From CAILHX01 sp964511385 (GTDB taxonomy: Bacteria; Pseudomonadota; Gammaproteobacteria; Burkholderiales; Methylophilaceae), in NCBI GenBank assembly GCA_964511385.1, contig CAZEFE010000005.1, forward strand, positions 124,001 to 188,000: a stretch of DNA of 64,000 nucleotides, given 5' to 3'. Under the pieces are notes generated by a model. It saw nothing but the letters and a program-made list of their open reading frames with translations, was not told the DNA's origin and made no database searches. A program made the position numbers and the translations under genes. Shown here piece by piece: positions 6,568-14,715 of this stretch. The stretch's first letter is position 1. Every line of letters starts with the position of its first letter.

Positions 6568-9500
6568 TTAAAGTTCAAGTTCCGGGCCGCTGTTGGCCTT
6601 TTCGTTTTGCTGCTTTTGCTCTGGCGCAGGCGATGGTGGCGCGTGGTGCGGTTTTTCCTGTTCCTTAGCCATGTCCGAAAGGATGGCTGAGGAATAACGC
6701 TCCTCGGCGCGGTCGAGCTTTTCCCGCGCTTCGTCAACGCTGCGCTCATGGTTCTGGAACAGGTTGGGTTCCGGGTGGTCGCGCAGCCTGACATATTCAT
6801 CGCGGGCGCGTTCGGCCTGCTGTTTCAGTTCTGCGGTCGTTGGTTCGCGGTATTCAGCCTGCGGCTGACGCTGTTGTGCTTGGGCTTCTGCGGCTTTGAT
6901 CTTGCCTTCCAGACGTTCGCGGGCTTCGGCGCGGTCGGCTTTGCCTTCTCGGTTGATTGAGAGGCGCGCGCGTATGCTTTCCATGAATGTCGCCTCCCGC
7001 CAGCCCTCGCCTTTGGTGAGAGCTTTGTTTTTCAGGTGGTCGTTGGCTTGGCGTAACAGGCCGCCCTTGCCGTCGCGCTGGTGGCGCTCGTGCATGAGGT
7101 CTTTTTGCTTGCCCATCCAGCGGCCTTTCACGTCCTCCCGGCCAACAAGTACCTTGCTGCCGGTCTTGATGGCCTGGATGCGCTTGCCAAGGATTTTTGT
7201 GTCGATCAGATGCTTGTCCACCACGCGGGCGGTTTTGGTGGTCATGCCGAGGCCGGCCAGGTTTCGAAGTTCGGTTTCGCGCTTCGCGCCATGGAGTTGC
7301 GGGTTGAAGGTGCGGCCGTCGCGGTATTGCAGATACCGTTCGCCCTGGCTGTCCTTCGTCCAGCTGGCGTTTCCCTTCTCAATGTCTTTTTGCAGTGTCT
7401 TGCCCTCGGGCATCTTGCCTGTCGTTTCGAGGGCAGCACGGGCCAGATCGGCGTCTCGCTTTATGTCGGCGCTCTGGTCGCGTTTTGGCTGTTCAAAACG
7501 GGCGGGTTGAGGGGTTGGTATAGGCGCGGGATTTTGAACGGCTTGCAGGCGGGCTTCTGCCTTTGCAAACCGTTCCCGCGCGGCATCGAGGCGCTGGCTG
7601 CGCTCTTGCAGCTCGGCCTGGTCGCCTTGGGCGAAACTGCCGCGCAAGGGGCTGTCGTAGAACTTGTCGCGGCTGGCCGTCGCGGCTTCAAGTTCTGTTT
7701 TGGCGGCGTCGAATTCCTGCTGTAGCTTTTCACGATCCGGCAAGCGTCCGGCTGCGCCTTCTTTTAGCTCTTGCAGCCGCGCTTCGGCTTTTTCGCGTGC
7801 CTCGGCCAACTCCGCCCATTTGTTGTAATTGGTTTTGGTCTTTTCAAACTCCTTGAAGCTTTCAAGCTGTTTTTCAGCTGCGCGGATTTCAGGGTTGTAG
7901 GCTTGCTTGAGGGCGTCGCTTTCTGGGCGTGTGAGGTAGTCGGCGCTGGTGTCTTTGGCATGACTGATGTGCGCCCCGCGCTTGAATTCTTCGATGCTTT
8001 CTGCGGTTCCGTGCACGTGAACGGTTTCACGGTGGCGGCTGCAGGCAACGTAATTAAGCTCCGCATCAGACATGCGGCCAGGCAAATAGTGCGTGGTGTC
8101 CACGGTGACGCCCTGCGACTTGTGCACCGTCCAGGCGTAGCCGTGGTCAACGTGGGCATAGCGCTCCTGGTCAAACTCAACGAGTTTTCCGTTGTCGAGT
8201 TTGACTTGCAGCTTGCCGTCGGCGGCCTTTTCGACGGTGCCGGTGGTTCCGTTCCACACGTCCAGCCTCCTGTCGTTCTGGAGAAAAATAAGGCGGTCGC
8301 CTTCGGCAAACTGTCGCTGGCCAAGTTCGGCTTCAAAGGTGTTATCCGGCCCGCGTACAAGCCCGGCATCCTTTGCGGCGGCACGGGCCAGCTCGTTGAT
8401 CTCGCGGCCTTCCTTGTTGGTGCAGACGGCGGCGATCGAGGTTTTGCCCTCCTTCATGTCAGAAATGACGGCGGCGGCCATGCCAGCGCGGACATCGGCG
8501 GCGGTTTCACTGATTTTTATGTGGCCGTCGATTTCCAGCTTTTCGATGGCGAGGGCTGCGCGGCCTTCTGCGAAGTCCTTGACCTTTTCCCGTTCGCGCT
8601 CGGTTTTCTGCCGCCGGATTTCGTTCATTTCCGCCGCACCGATGCGCTGCTTTACGCTGCGCATGGCTCCGCCGTTGTCCACCGGCTGGAGTTGCCGAGT
8701 ATCGCCTACTAAAACCAGCTTCGCGCCTGCTGCGTCAACGTGTTTTTGCAGGTCGCGCATGAGGCGGCTGCCCGTCATGCCTGCCTCATCCATGACGACA
8801 ATGGATTTTTCTGTCAGTACAAGCCCGTCCGGTTTGCCTGCCGCTCCCTTCTCAAGTCGGATCAGGGTGCCGTGGATGGTGTCGGAATCCATGCCGGATG
8901 ATTCTTTTAACGAAAGGGCGGCTTTGCCGGACAAGGCGCATCCGAGGACGGTGTAGCCGTCGCGCTGCCAGGCGTCGCGGGCGGCGTCTAGCATGTATGA
9001 CTTGCCCGCGCCTGCAAGCCCCTGCACCACGGAAACGCGCTCTGGCCTCATGATGTGTTCCAGGGCGTTTTTCTGGTCTTCGCTGAGTGTCTTGGCTGCC
9101 ATTGCGGATTGAAGGCTTTCAGGGCGCACGGCATGGGTTTGCTCGCCGTGCCAGCGTTCGGCTGTGTCGGCAATCCCGCGTTCGATTTCAAGCATTTCGC
9201 GCGTCGTCCAGTGGGTTTCGCCTGTTTCGCGGTCAACGAGCTCCACCAGATCCGTTTGTTTGATCTGGTCAAGCAGCGACTGGGCTTCGCCGATGGTCAT
9301 GCCGGTGGTTTGAGCGGCTTGGAAAAACTTAGCTTGCAGCTGCATTTCGGTCAGCGTCGAGGCCTCGGCGGTAACTGAGAAAGCGAAGGCTTGACGGTCG
9401 AATGGTTCCGGGACGGGAGGGTTTATGCGCAGATTTTCCGCGTCCTGACGCGAAAAGCCGTGTTTTTCGGCCAAGGCGCGCGATTCGGCGACAAGCTGCT

Positions 9501-10308
9501 CTCGGCTAATTTCTCCTTTTTCCTGCCGGGTGTCCAACGCTGCCACGGCGGCGGCTTTTGCGCTGCCGGTGAGGCCTTTTTCTTTCAGGCTGGCCTCAAT
9601 CTCTGCTCGCCTGGTGGATAGTTCTTTTTCAAGTTCTTTCGGCACGCCAGCAATGCGGAAGCTGGTGCCGTCTTTTTCTATTTTGAAGCCCAGCTTTTGC
9701 AGCTCGCTGGACAGTGCGGTGCGTTGAACCGCGCCGACGGACATTTTCCAGCGGGCATCAAAATCCATGCGCTTACCGTCGGGGGTGAGGTTTAGCGTAA
9801 TGGCGTGAGTGTGCAGCTGGGCATCGCCGTTGCGGCTGGTGCTGTGTTCAAAGGTCGCAACGGCGATGCCTGCTGTATGCTGGATATGATGCTCCCCAGC
9901 ATGGCCGCTGCGGGTATGGAAGGCGTGTTGTTCGGCGTATTCCATGGCACGTTCAACGGATCTTTGCTGCGCCTCAGAAATAGCGTGGCGCAGTTCGTCC
10001 GACGCGGTGATCCAGACAGCTGAAACGCTTTTTGGAGCTGAAAATGTGAAGTCCCAGCCTGGCTTGTGGCGCTCGCCTGCATTTCTGGCGAGAGGTTCGC
10101 CGGTTTCAGGGTGGAACCCTTCCAAGCCTTTGGTGAGCTGGCCGGGCTGGACGGTTTGACCATCCAGCCCAAGCGTTTCAGCGTGTCGGCCTACCCACTT
10201 GCCGGGCGGTTCGCCGCCCGCGGTGTAATAGTCTTCCCGCGCTAAGCCTTCATAATAGGCGGCGGCGCTGCCGCCCTGCCCTGCGTTGATGGGGCTGACT
10301 GATAGCAT
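6568..10308 (-). CDS. MobF (TrwC/TraI-type) conjugative relaxase-helicase
   Basis: A 1246-residue protein that nicks one strand at oriT, stays bound to the 5' end and unwinds the DNA for transfer. The N-terminal relaxase domain shows paired tyrosines at residues 18/19 and 27/28 and the metal-binding histidines H154, H165 and H167 (LHTHAITLNL), very close to R388 TrwC. The helicase domain has a Walker A motif GLAGAGKS at about 429-436, a DEAG Walker B at about 506-509, and later superfamily I motifs. The C-terminal ~350 residues are charged and coiled. It is longer than TrwC (966 residues). It begins MLSVSPINAGQGG, typical for the family. Cytosolic; works with the TrwB-like coupling protein. 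Confidence 0.92.
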   Translation of the reverse strand: MLSVSPINAGQGGSAAAYYEGLAREDYYTAGGEPPGKWVGRHAETLGLDGQTVQPGQLTKGLEGFHPETGEPLARNAGERHKPGWDFTFSAPKSVSAVWITASDELRHAISEAQQRSVERAMEYAEQHAFHTRSGHAGEHHIQHTAGIAVATFEHSTSRNGDAQLHTHAITLNLTPDGKRMDFDARWKMSVGAVQRTALSSELQKLGFKIEKDGTSFRIAGVPKELEKELSTRRAEIEASLKEKGLTGSAKAAAVAALDTRQEKGEISREQLVAESRALAEKHGFSRQDAENLRINPPVPEPFDRQAFAFSVTAEASTLTEMQLQAKFFQAAQTTGMTIGEAQSLLDQIKQTDLVELVDRETGETHWTTREMLEIERGIADTAERWHGEQTHAVRPESLQSAMAAKTLSEDQKNALEHIMRPERVSVVQGLAGAGKSYMLDAARDAWQRDGYTVLGCALSGKAALSLKESSGMDSDTIHGTLIRLEKGAAGKPDGLVLTEKSIVVMDEAGMTGSRLMRDLQKHVDAAGAKLVLVGDTRQLQPVDNGGAMRSVKQRIGAAEMNEIRRQKTEREREKVKDFAEGRAALAIEKLEIDGHIKISETAADVRAGMAAAVISDMKEGKTSIAAVCTNKEGREINELARAAAKDAGLVRGPDNTFEAELGQRQFAEGDRLIFLQNDRRLDVWNGTTGTVEKAADGKLQVKLDNGKLVEFDQERYAHVDHGYAWTVHKSQGVTVDTTHYLPGRMSDAELNYVACSRHRETVHVHGTAESIEEFKRGAHISHAKDTSADYLTRPESDALKQAYNPEIRAAEKQLESFKEFEKTKTNYNKWAELAEAREKAEARLQELKEGAAGRLPDREKLQQEFDAAKTELEAATASRDKFYDSPLRGSFAQGDQAELQERSQRLDAARERFAKAEARLQAVQNPAPIPTPQPARFEQPKRDQSADIKRDADLARAALETTGKMPEGKTLQKDIEKGNASWTKDSQGERYLQYRDGRTFNPQLHGAKRETELRNLAGLGMTTKTARVVDKHLIDTKILGKRIQAIKTGSKVLVGREDVKGRWMGKQKDLMHERHQRDGKGGLLRQANDHLKNKALTKGEGWREATFMESIRARLSINREGKADRAEARERLEGKIKAAEAQAQQRQPQAEYREPTTAELKQQAERARDEYVRLRDHPEPNLFQNHERSVDEAREKLDRAEERYSSAILSDMAKEQEKPHHAPPSPAPEQKQQNEKANSGPELEL

Positions 10309-10314
10309 GATGGT

Positions 10315-10521
10315 TTAGCCTTTCTTGCTCAGGGTTTTCATGATGACGCCAGCAAGGAAAACCGGCCCCCACAGCAGGATTACCCACGTCACTAAAAAGA
10401 GCGCCAGCAGCAGCGGCAAGCGCCCCATGATGTGCCAGATTCGGCGATTGATAGCGATGATTTTGTCGGCGGTTTCTTCCAGGTTGTTTTGCTGCGGTTG
10501 GTGGTTGAATTTAGGCGGCAT
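10315..10521 (-). CDS. Small membrane protein upstream of relaxase
   Basis: A 68-residue protein with a polar N-terminus rich in Asn and Gln (MPPKFNHQPQQNNLEET), then one or two hydrophobic segments at about 33-63 (LPLLLALFLVTWVILLW and onwards) and a short basic tail. It ends 6 bases before the relaxase start and begins 3 bases after the coiled-coil gene ends, so the three are one unit. Function unknown; a membrane anchor or accessory of the relaxosome is possible. Confidence 0.6.
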   Translation of the reverse strand: MPPKFNHQPQQNNLEETADKIIAINRRIWHIMGRLPLLLALFLVTWVILLWGPVFLAGVIMKTLSKKG

Positions 10522-10524
10522 GGT

Positions 10525-10740
10525 TTAGGCTCCTTCGGTTTGGTTGGTGGCGGCTTGGATAATTCGCTCAAGCTCTTGGGGCGATTTGTCCAGCAAGCCG
10601 GATGCTTTCAGCCGGGCGATAAGTGCCGCTTGTTCGCGGCGCTTTTCGTCGGCCTCGATGGTTGCGATTTGGCGATTGATTGAGGCGATTTGCTGCCTCA
10701 GTGTGTCGCGTTTTTCGATCAGTTTTTGTTTGCGGTTCAT
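10525..10740 (-). CDS. Small coiled-coil protein
   Basis: A 71-residue, almost wholly helical charged protein (MNRKQKLIEKRDTLRQQIAS, then KRREQAALIARLKASGLLDK). Heptad spacing of Ile and Leu suggests a short dimeric coiled coil. It is the first gene of the relaxase module: the second copy of the 27-base element ends 35 bases upstream and AGAAAGGAAA precedes the ATG. Not a known family to me; possibly a relaxosome accessory. Confidence 0.6.
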   Translation of the reverse strand: MNRKQKLIEKRDTLRQQIASINRQIATIEADEKRREQAALIARLKASGLLDKSPQELERIIQAATNQTEGA

Positions 10741-10775
10741 GGTGGTTTCCTTTCTTCAAAAAGCGTCCTGCAAAT

Positions 10776-10802
10776 ACATTCCACACTCGGCGGAAATTTT
10801 TA
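10776..10802 (-). promoter_or_regulatory. 27-base element, copy 2
   Basis: Identical to 5965-5991. The TAA at its 5' end on the minus strand is the stop codon of the TrwA-like gene, and the start of the next gene lies 37 bases past its GAATG. The degenerate third copy (13923-13948) has the same 37-base distance to its downstream start. Confidence 0.55.
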
Positions 10803-11384
10803 GTCCGGCTTGGGTACTTCGGCAGGCCAGACGCCAAACGCTTTTTGGTATTTGCCAGCCCAATATTGTTGGTGGCTCAGAAGATGTTGCGGCGGGCCGT
10901 TGTGAGGGCGATCTTTCATGAACTCGGAGAACGGGAACGGCTCGTCATCGCCACCCCCTGCGGGGGCAACCCCCTGGGCTACCGGCTGCGCCGGAACTGC
11001 ACCCCCTGGCGGGTGAACTGCAACCGCCTGCGGCGGGGATTTTTGGGCGGCCAGCAGTTCGACGATTTGGGTTTGCTGACGGCGGATTTCTGAGAGGCTT
11101 GCAAGCCTTTCTGACAGGGTGTTTTCGATGGCTTCCAGACGTGCGGCCACGGCGTCAACAAGCCCGGAAAATTCACCCTGCAAGTCAGATAGCACCCCCT
11201 CAATTTCTGCAAGATTTTGAGGTGGTAAACCGGCTTCACCGGGCGCGGTTTTGGGGGTGAGTTGGTGGCCTTCGACGAGGGCTTTCACAACCTCGCTTTT
11301 GGTCATGCCAGACGATGCTGCAAGCGCCTTGATTTTGATGGCTTGCTGCTCGGTCAGACGAATCGAAAAGCTTGTGGTTTTCAT
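10800..11384 (-). CDS. TrwA-like ribbon-helix-helix accessory protein
   Basis: A 194-residue protein. The first ~45 residues (TTSFSIRLTEQQAIKIKALA, then SGMTKSEVVKALVEG) match a ribbon-helix-helix DNA-binding fold. A coiled coil follows (about 75-115), then a Pro/Ala/Gly-rich linker and a polar C-terminus with several Trp, His and Gln. By family and position (with trwB and trwC) it should bind oriT, help nicking and repress its own promoter, like TrwA of R388. Its upstream region holds four near-identical palindromes that are the obvious targets. It is longer than TrwA (121 residues). Confidence 0.75.
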   Translation of the reverse strand: MKTTSFSIRLTEQQAIKIKALAASSGMTKSEVVKALVEGHQLTPKTAPGEAGLPPQNLAEIEGVLSDLQGEFSGLVDAVAARLEAIENTLSERLASLSEIRRQQTQIVELLAAQKSPPQAVAVHPPGGAVPAQPVAQGVAPAGGGDDEPFPFSEFMKDRPHNGPPQHLLSHQQYWAGKYQKAFGVWPAEVPKPD

Positions 11385-11401
11385 GGTTCTTTTTCCTTTC
11401 T

Positions 11402-11570
11402 GTAATACGTTTGTATTACGCGGTTTTGGTGATGTAAGACATTTGTCTTACACGCTCAAAAATGCGCCTTCTTTTAATCGCGCCATGTAAGACAAATGTC
11501 TTACAGTGAAACCTAGCAACAGCGCGGCTTTCCGGGCGTTTTGTATTACGCTGTAAGACAAATGTCTTAC
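11402..11570. promoter_or_regulatory. Four palindromic operator/oriT sites
   Basis: Four 18-base sites of the form GTAAKAC-N4-GTMTTAC at 11402-11419, 11434-11451, 11487-11504 and 11553-11570, plus a half site GTATTAC at 11543-11549. Centre spacings are 32, 53 and 66 bases; the first two are close to whole helical turns. They lie directly upstream of the TrwA-like gene and are likely its binding sites, serving as operators and as part of oriT. Confidence 0.65.
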
Positions 11571-11743
11571 ACTAAAACGCGCCGGGCAACTGACCCGGAA
11601 GGCTTGCGCAGCAAGGCTTCCAGCCTGTAAGGCATCCGTGGGCACGTAGTGCACATGGTGGGTCAGGTGTGTACTAATAAGTTTTTACCCGGTACGGGCA
11701 GCCGTGCGGGCGTTTTTTGCCCGCATGGCTAAACCCATGAGGA
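11571..11743. other. Candidate oriT core
   Basis: Noncoding stretch between the palindromes and the coupling-protein gene. It contains a short hairpin GCAC-GTA-GTGC near 11644-11654 and the sequence GGTGTGTACTAATAAG at 11667-11682, which could be a nick region by analogy with MobF origins. The nick site itself cannot be fixed by eye. In R388-like systems oriT lies beside trwA, as here. Confidence 0.4.
11701..11729 (-). terminator. Hairpin after the coupling-protein gene
   Basis: TGCGGGC (11705-11711) pairs with GCCCGCA (11719-11725), with outer GCC/GGC pairs and a T-rich loop. It sits 15 bases past the stop of the TrwB-like gene and probably ends that transcript, though it could also be part of oriT. 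Confidence 0.45.
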
Positions 11744-13351
11744 TCATTTAAACGGATCGTTTTCAATGTCCGGCTCGGCTTCTCTGCTGGTGGTTTTTTC
11801 CGGCTCCTTTTGCTGCGGGGAGTAGTCGGGAAAAACAAACGCCTCAGCGATTTTTTGCAGGCCTGAAATTGGGATGTTTACCCAGCCGGCAGGTATGTTT
11901 CCCACGATGTTCAGAATGCCCAACAGGTCACTCAAGCTTTGAAGCTCGGCCGGCATGATTGCGCGCTGCTTGCTATGCTGCTCGCCCCAGCTTTCTCCTT
12001 GATCGCTTCCGGAATTTACGATTCGGGTGATTTCCTGTTCGCCGATTGTTCTGGACATATAATCGGCCGTCTCCGCGTCGCCGCACCTTAGGGTTAGCCA
12101 GGTGCCGGAATTGGATAAAATGGTCTGGCTTTTTTGCATGCCGTAGTTTTCACGAAGCTGAGAGATTGCCTGCAACCCCAGCACCCCAACGCCGCCTTTT
12201 TTGCGGGCTTTGGTCAGCAATGGTTCAACCCCTTCGATCCGGCCCCACGTTGCGAATTCGTCCACGAAAAACCATACGCGCCGGTCTTCGTCATCTTGTG
12301 ACGAAAGCAAGGCAGATATGGACATATCAATCCATGCCGCAACGAGCGGTTTCAGCGACTTAAATTGATCGTCGCGCACCGGGAAAAACAGCCATGCGCC
12401 AGTGTTACTTTCGGCTGTGGTTTTAACGAAGCGGCTGATTGAAAAAGCCTCGGCTCCTGCCGCTGGTGGTAGGTCTTGAAGCCAGCCTGTGTAGCTCGCC
12501 AAAATTGCGCGGATGCTTGCCAGCATTTTTTCGCTTCCATCCCCAAACATCATTTGCGCCGGGGTGCCAGCAACCAGCGCGCCCAGCTCTCCGTTTTGGG
12601 AATACAAAACAGACTGCACCAGGTCGCCGTTACATCCCCGGTTTTGCCACGTTTTAAGGAGGATGGCATTCAGCAAAACCTGAGCGTAGTGGCTCCATTC
12701 CGCGCCGCTGCCCTCGCCTTCTGGGATGATGCTTTTTGAGATTCGTTCGGCGTCCCACGGGCCGGCCATTTCGGCCAGTGGTGACCACGCCGGGCTGCGC
12801 TGGTCGTGGGGGGATAACAAAATGTCCTCTCCCTCACGATAAAACCTGCGGACAAATTCGCCATTTATATCAGGCACAATCGCACTTTCTTGCCGCGCCC
12901 TGGCCTGCTCAGCGATTTGATAAAAGGCCTGCGACTTACCCGCGCCAGTGCTGCCAGTGATAAGAAAATGGCGGTTTTCAAGCTGGTACGGAATGGGGAT
13001 ATTGGACAAAAACAAGGCACTGGGGCCTGCTTTACGGGCGGTTTTTTGCAGCGTTTTGTTGTCCAGAATCTTCGCGCCGCGCTTTAGTTTTTCCGATCCA
13101 GGGGGAGGTGCTTTATCAAGAAATCCAAGGAAAGTTAAAATTTTGTGTACTGCCCACCAGGTCGGGATTGATCCAAAAGAAAGATAAATAAATCCTTGCG
13201 CGACCGGCACGGCGTCGCCCAGCCAAAGTGCCACGGGCACTGCTGCAAGCGCCGGCCACAAGAACAGCTGGCGAGAATTTGGGAAGTCGGCGGGGTCGAT
13301 CCAAAAATAAATAGACCATGCCTGAAAAAGTAAAAGCAGCGCGACAATCAT
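11744..13351 (-). CDS. TrwB/VirD4-type conjugative coupling protein
   Basis: A 535-residue inner-membrane ATPase that links the relaxosome to the type IV secretion channel. The N-terminus has two membrane helices (about 1-17 and 28-50, with a further hydrophobic stretch to about 78). Walker A GSTGAGKS is at 133-140, and Walker B VWFFVDEFA is at about 345-353, followed by the TraD/TrwB-type region (KARKKGGVGVLGLQAISQL). Length fits TrwB (507 residues). The C-terminal tail is acidic and Pro/Glu rich. It is the third gene of a module starting at 13886, 2 bases after the preceding gene. Confidence 0.9.
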   Translation of the reverse strand: MIVALLLLFQAWSIYFWIDPADFPNSRQLFLWPALAAVPVALWLGDAVPVAQGFIYLSFGSIPTWWAVHKILTFLGFLDKAPPPGSEKLKRGAKILDNKTLQKTARKAGPSALFLSNIPIPYQLENRHFLITGSTGAGKSQAFYQIAEQARARQESAIVPDINGEFVRRFYREGEDILLSPHDQRSPAWSPLAEMAGPWDAERISKSIIPEGEGSGAEWSHYAQVLLNAILLKTWQNRGCNGDLVQSVLYSQNGELGALVAGTPAQMMFGDGSEKMLASIRAILASYTGWLQDLPPAAGAEAFSISRFVKTTAESNTGAWLFFPVRDDQFKSLKPLVAAWIDMSISALLSSQDDEDRRVWFFVDEFATWGRIEGVEPLLTKARKKGGVGVLGLQAISQLRENYGMQKSQTILSNSGTWLTLRCGDAETADYMSRTIGEQEITRIVNSGSDQGESWGEQHSKQRAIMPAELQSLSDLLGILNIVGNIPAGWVNIPISGLQKIAEAFVFPDYSPQQKEPEKTTSREAEPDIENDPFK

Positions 13352-13353
13352 TC

Positions 13354-13731
13354 TTAGTTCCTTTCATGACGGTTGACATACAGCACAACGGCCAACGCGC
13401 CCAGCACTGCGCCCGCGATACCGCCGGCAAGCAGCCAGGTTTGTAGGCTGGCTGCGGCTTGAACCACGACGGGGAGTTTTTCATCCACCACGGCCACCCA
13501 GGCATCCAGGGAATGGCCATGGATGTGGATACCTCTGCCGATCAGCGGGACGCCTTCAAAATATTTTGCAAAAATGTACTGGCTGGACAGTTCCAGCCCA
13601 GCCGCGCCGTATTCGATTTTGAAAGCTGACACGGCTGCGGTTATGCCAAGGCTTGCGCCAAGGCCCGCGCCGCCGGCCAGCATGCGCACGCGGTGCTGGA
13701 GTTCGCTTTTCTGTGCTTGTGTGTTTTTCAT
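13354..13731 (-). CDS. Membrane protein of the coupling-protein module
   Basis: A 125-residue protein starting MKNTQAQKSELQHRV. The start overlaps the stop of the upstream 52-residue gene (ATGA); a longer in-frame reading to 13932 would need a TTG start and would overlap that gene. Hydrophobic segments are at about 19-37 (LAGGAGLGASLGITAAVSA) and 96-116 (LLAGGIAGAVLGALAVVLYV), with a periplasmic-looking middle. Not recognised; a partner of the coupling protein is plausible from context. Confidence 0.6.
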   Translation of the reverse strand: MKNTQAQKSELQHRVRMLAGGAGLGASLGITAAVSAFKIEYGAAGLELSSQYIFAKYFEGVPLIGRGIHIHGHSLDAWVAVVDEKLPVVVQAAASLQTWLLAGGIAGAVLGALAVVLYVNRHERN

Positions 13732-13886
13732 TTCTGCACCCCCTGGACGGTGGCGCGCGCGGCTTCCAGATCGGCCAGGTTGTTGCATTTTTTGCATGGC
13801 ACGAAGTGGATGATGGTGAGGGCTATGCAGACGGTCAGGATCGCCGCTAGCCAGGTGGCTTTGTGGTTTGGTTTGGGGTTTTGCAT
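13728..13886 (-). CDS. Small membrane protein with CxxC motif
   Basis: A 52-residue protein (MQNPKPNHKATWLAAILTVC...) with one membrane helix at about 12-29, immediately followed by the motif CKKC at 31-34 and a short helical tail. A clear TTTGGAGGC ribosome binding site lies upstream. First gene of the coupling-protein module, coupled by ATGA overlap to the next. The CxxC would sit just at the membrane surface; metal binding or disulfide formation is possible. Family unknown. Confidence 0.55.
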   Translation of the reverse strand: MQNPKPNHKATWLAAILTVCIALTIIHFVPCKKCNNLADLEAARATVQGVQK

Positions 13887-13896
13887 GGTGCCTCCA

Positions 13897-13926
13897 AATG
13901 AAGTTGTGATGTGCTACAACTTCATT
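13897..13926. promoter_or_regulatory. 11-base inverted repeat, probable operator
   Basis: AATGAAGTTGT (13897-13907) and ACAACTTCATT (13916-13926) are perfect inverted repeats with an 8-base spacer. The site lies between the ribosome binding site of the first coupling-module gene and its presumed promoter, so a bound protein would block that operon. Confidence 0.5.
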
Positions 13927-13948
13927 CACCAACCAGAGGAAATTTTTA
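13923..13948 (-). promoter_or_regulatory. Degenerate third copy of the 27-base element
   Basis: On the minus strand this reads TAAAAATTTCC, then ten unrelated bases, then GAATG. The spacing is identical to the two exact copies at 5965 and 10776. The GAATG lies 37 bases from the downstream ATG, as in copy 2. Confidence 0.45.
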
Positions 13949-13974
13949 GGAGAGCGATTAACCTACTTGCCAAA

Positions 13975-13993
13975 TTTAACCAATTAGGTTAAA
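13975..13993. promoter_or_regulatory. Likely MqsA operator
   Basis: TTTAACC-AATTA-GGTTAAA is an inverted repeat 9 bases before the mqsR start. It closely resembles the known E. coli MqsA site (AACCT-N3-AGGTT core). An outer TTAACCT/AGGTTAA pair lies at 13958-13964 and 13986-13992. Confidence 0.6.
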
Positions 13994-14001
13994 TTGTCCT
14001 G

Positions 14002-14298
14002 ATGGAAAAACGAACGCCACATTGCAAGCTATCCGAGGTTCAGGCATTGGTGAGGGTTGGTAAAGTGCGAACAACCTACTCAGCCCAGCAAAGCGCGGCG
14101 CAAATGGGGTTCGGAGTATCAGATATGTTCGCTGTTGTTATGGCACTCACCACAGCGGATTTTTACAAGAGCATGACTACTCATGCAGATCACACGGTAT
14201 GGCAGGATGTCTATCACCCCAAAACACTTGCAGGTGATGTGTACTTGAAGCTGACTGTCATTGATGACGTGCTGATCGTTTCTTTTAAGGAGTTATGA
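14002..14298 (+). CDS. mqsR: MqsR-family mRNA interferase toxin
   Basis: A 98-residue protein (MEKRTPHCKLSEVQALVRVG...). The fold-defining blocks of MqsR are visible: the FYKSMTTHADHTVWQDVYH region and the C-terminal strand LTVIDDVLIVSFKEL. MqsR cleaves mRNA mainly at GCU sites and is held inactive by MqsA. Length matches the E. coli protein (98). It is the first gene of a toxin-first operon and its stop abuts the antitoxin start. Likely role in the element is stability after integration or excision. Confidence 0.9.
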   Translation: MEKRTPHCKLSEVQALVRVGKVRTTYSAQQSAAQMGFGVSDMFAVVMALTTADFYKSMTTHADHTVWQDVYHPKTLAGDVYLKLTVIDDVLIVSFKEL

Positions 14299-14700
14299 AT
14301 GAAATGCCCTGCTTGCGGTGCAGCCGAATTGATACATGACACAAGGGATATGCCCTACTCCTACAAGGGAGAGTTCACCACTATAAATGATGTGACAGGT
14401 GATTTCTGCCCGGCTTGTGGCGAAGCGGTGCTGGAAATGGCGGAGTCCATCAGGACTGGTGATTTGATGTTGCAATTCAACAAACAGGTGAATGCGGCTT
14501 ATGTTGACCCTGGCTATATCACCCAGGTGCGTAAGAGGCTTAATCTTGACCAACGCCAAGCTGCTGAAATTTTCGGCGGCGGCGTTAATGCGTTCTCAAG
14601 ATACGAAAACGGGAAAACCAAACCGCCCCTGGCATTGGTGAAGCTGCTCAAGGTGCTAGATCGCCACCCAGATTTGTTGCAGGAAGTTAAAGCAGCTTAA
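14299..14700 (+). CDS. mqsA: MqsA-family antitoxin
   Basis: A 133-residue two-domain antitoxin. The N-terminal zinc domain has C3, C6, C37 and C40, the same positions as E. coli MqsA, and binds the toxin. The C-terminal Xre-type helix-turn-helix (about residues 75-125, LNLDQRQAAEIFGGG then FSRYENGKTKPP) binds the operator. It follows mqsR with no gap and should autorepress the pair through the site at 13975-13993. Confidence 0.93.
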   Translation: MKCPACGAAELIHDTRDMPYSYKGEFTTINDVTGDFCPACGEAVLEMAESIRTGDLMLQFNKQVNAAYVDPGYITQVRKRLNLDQRQAAEIFGGGVNAFSRYENGKTKPPLALVKLLKVLDRHPDLLQEVKAA

Positions 14701-14715
14701 CAAGGATGATTAGCT

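Noticed and set aside
6158..6571. 137-codon plus-strand frame in the relaxase-downstream gap
   Set aside because: Opposite to the operon, passes through the palindrome, no ribosome binding site and biased composition.
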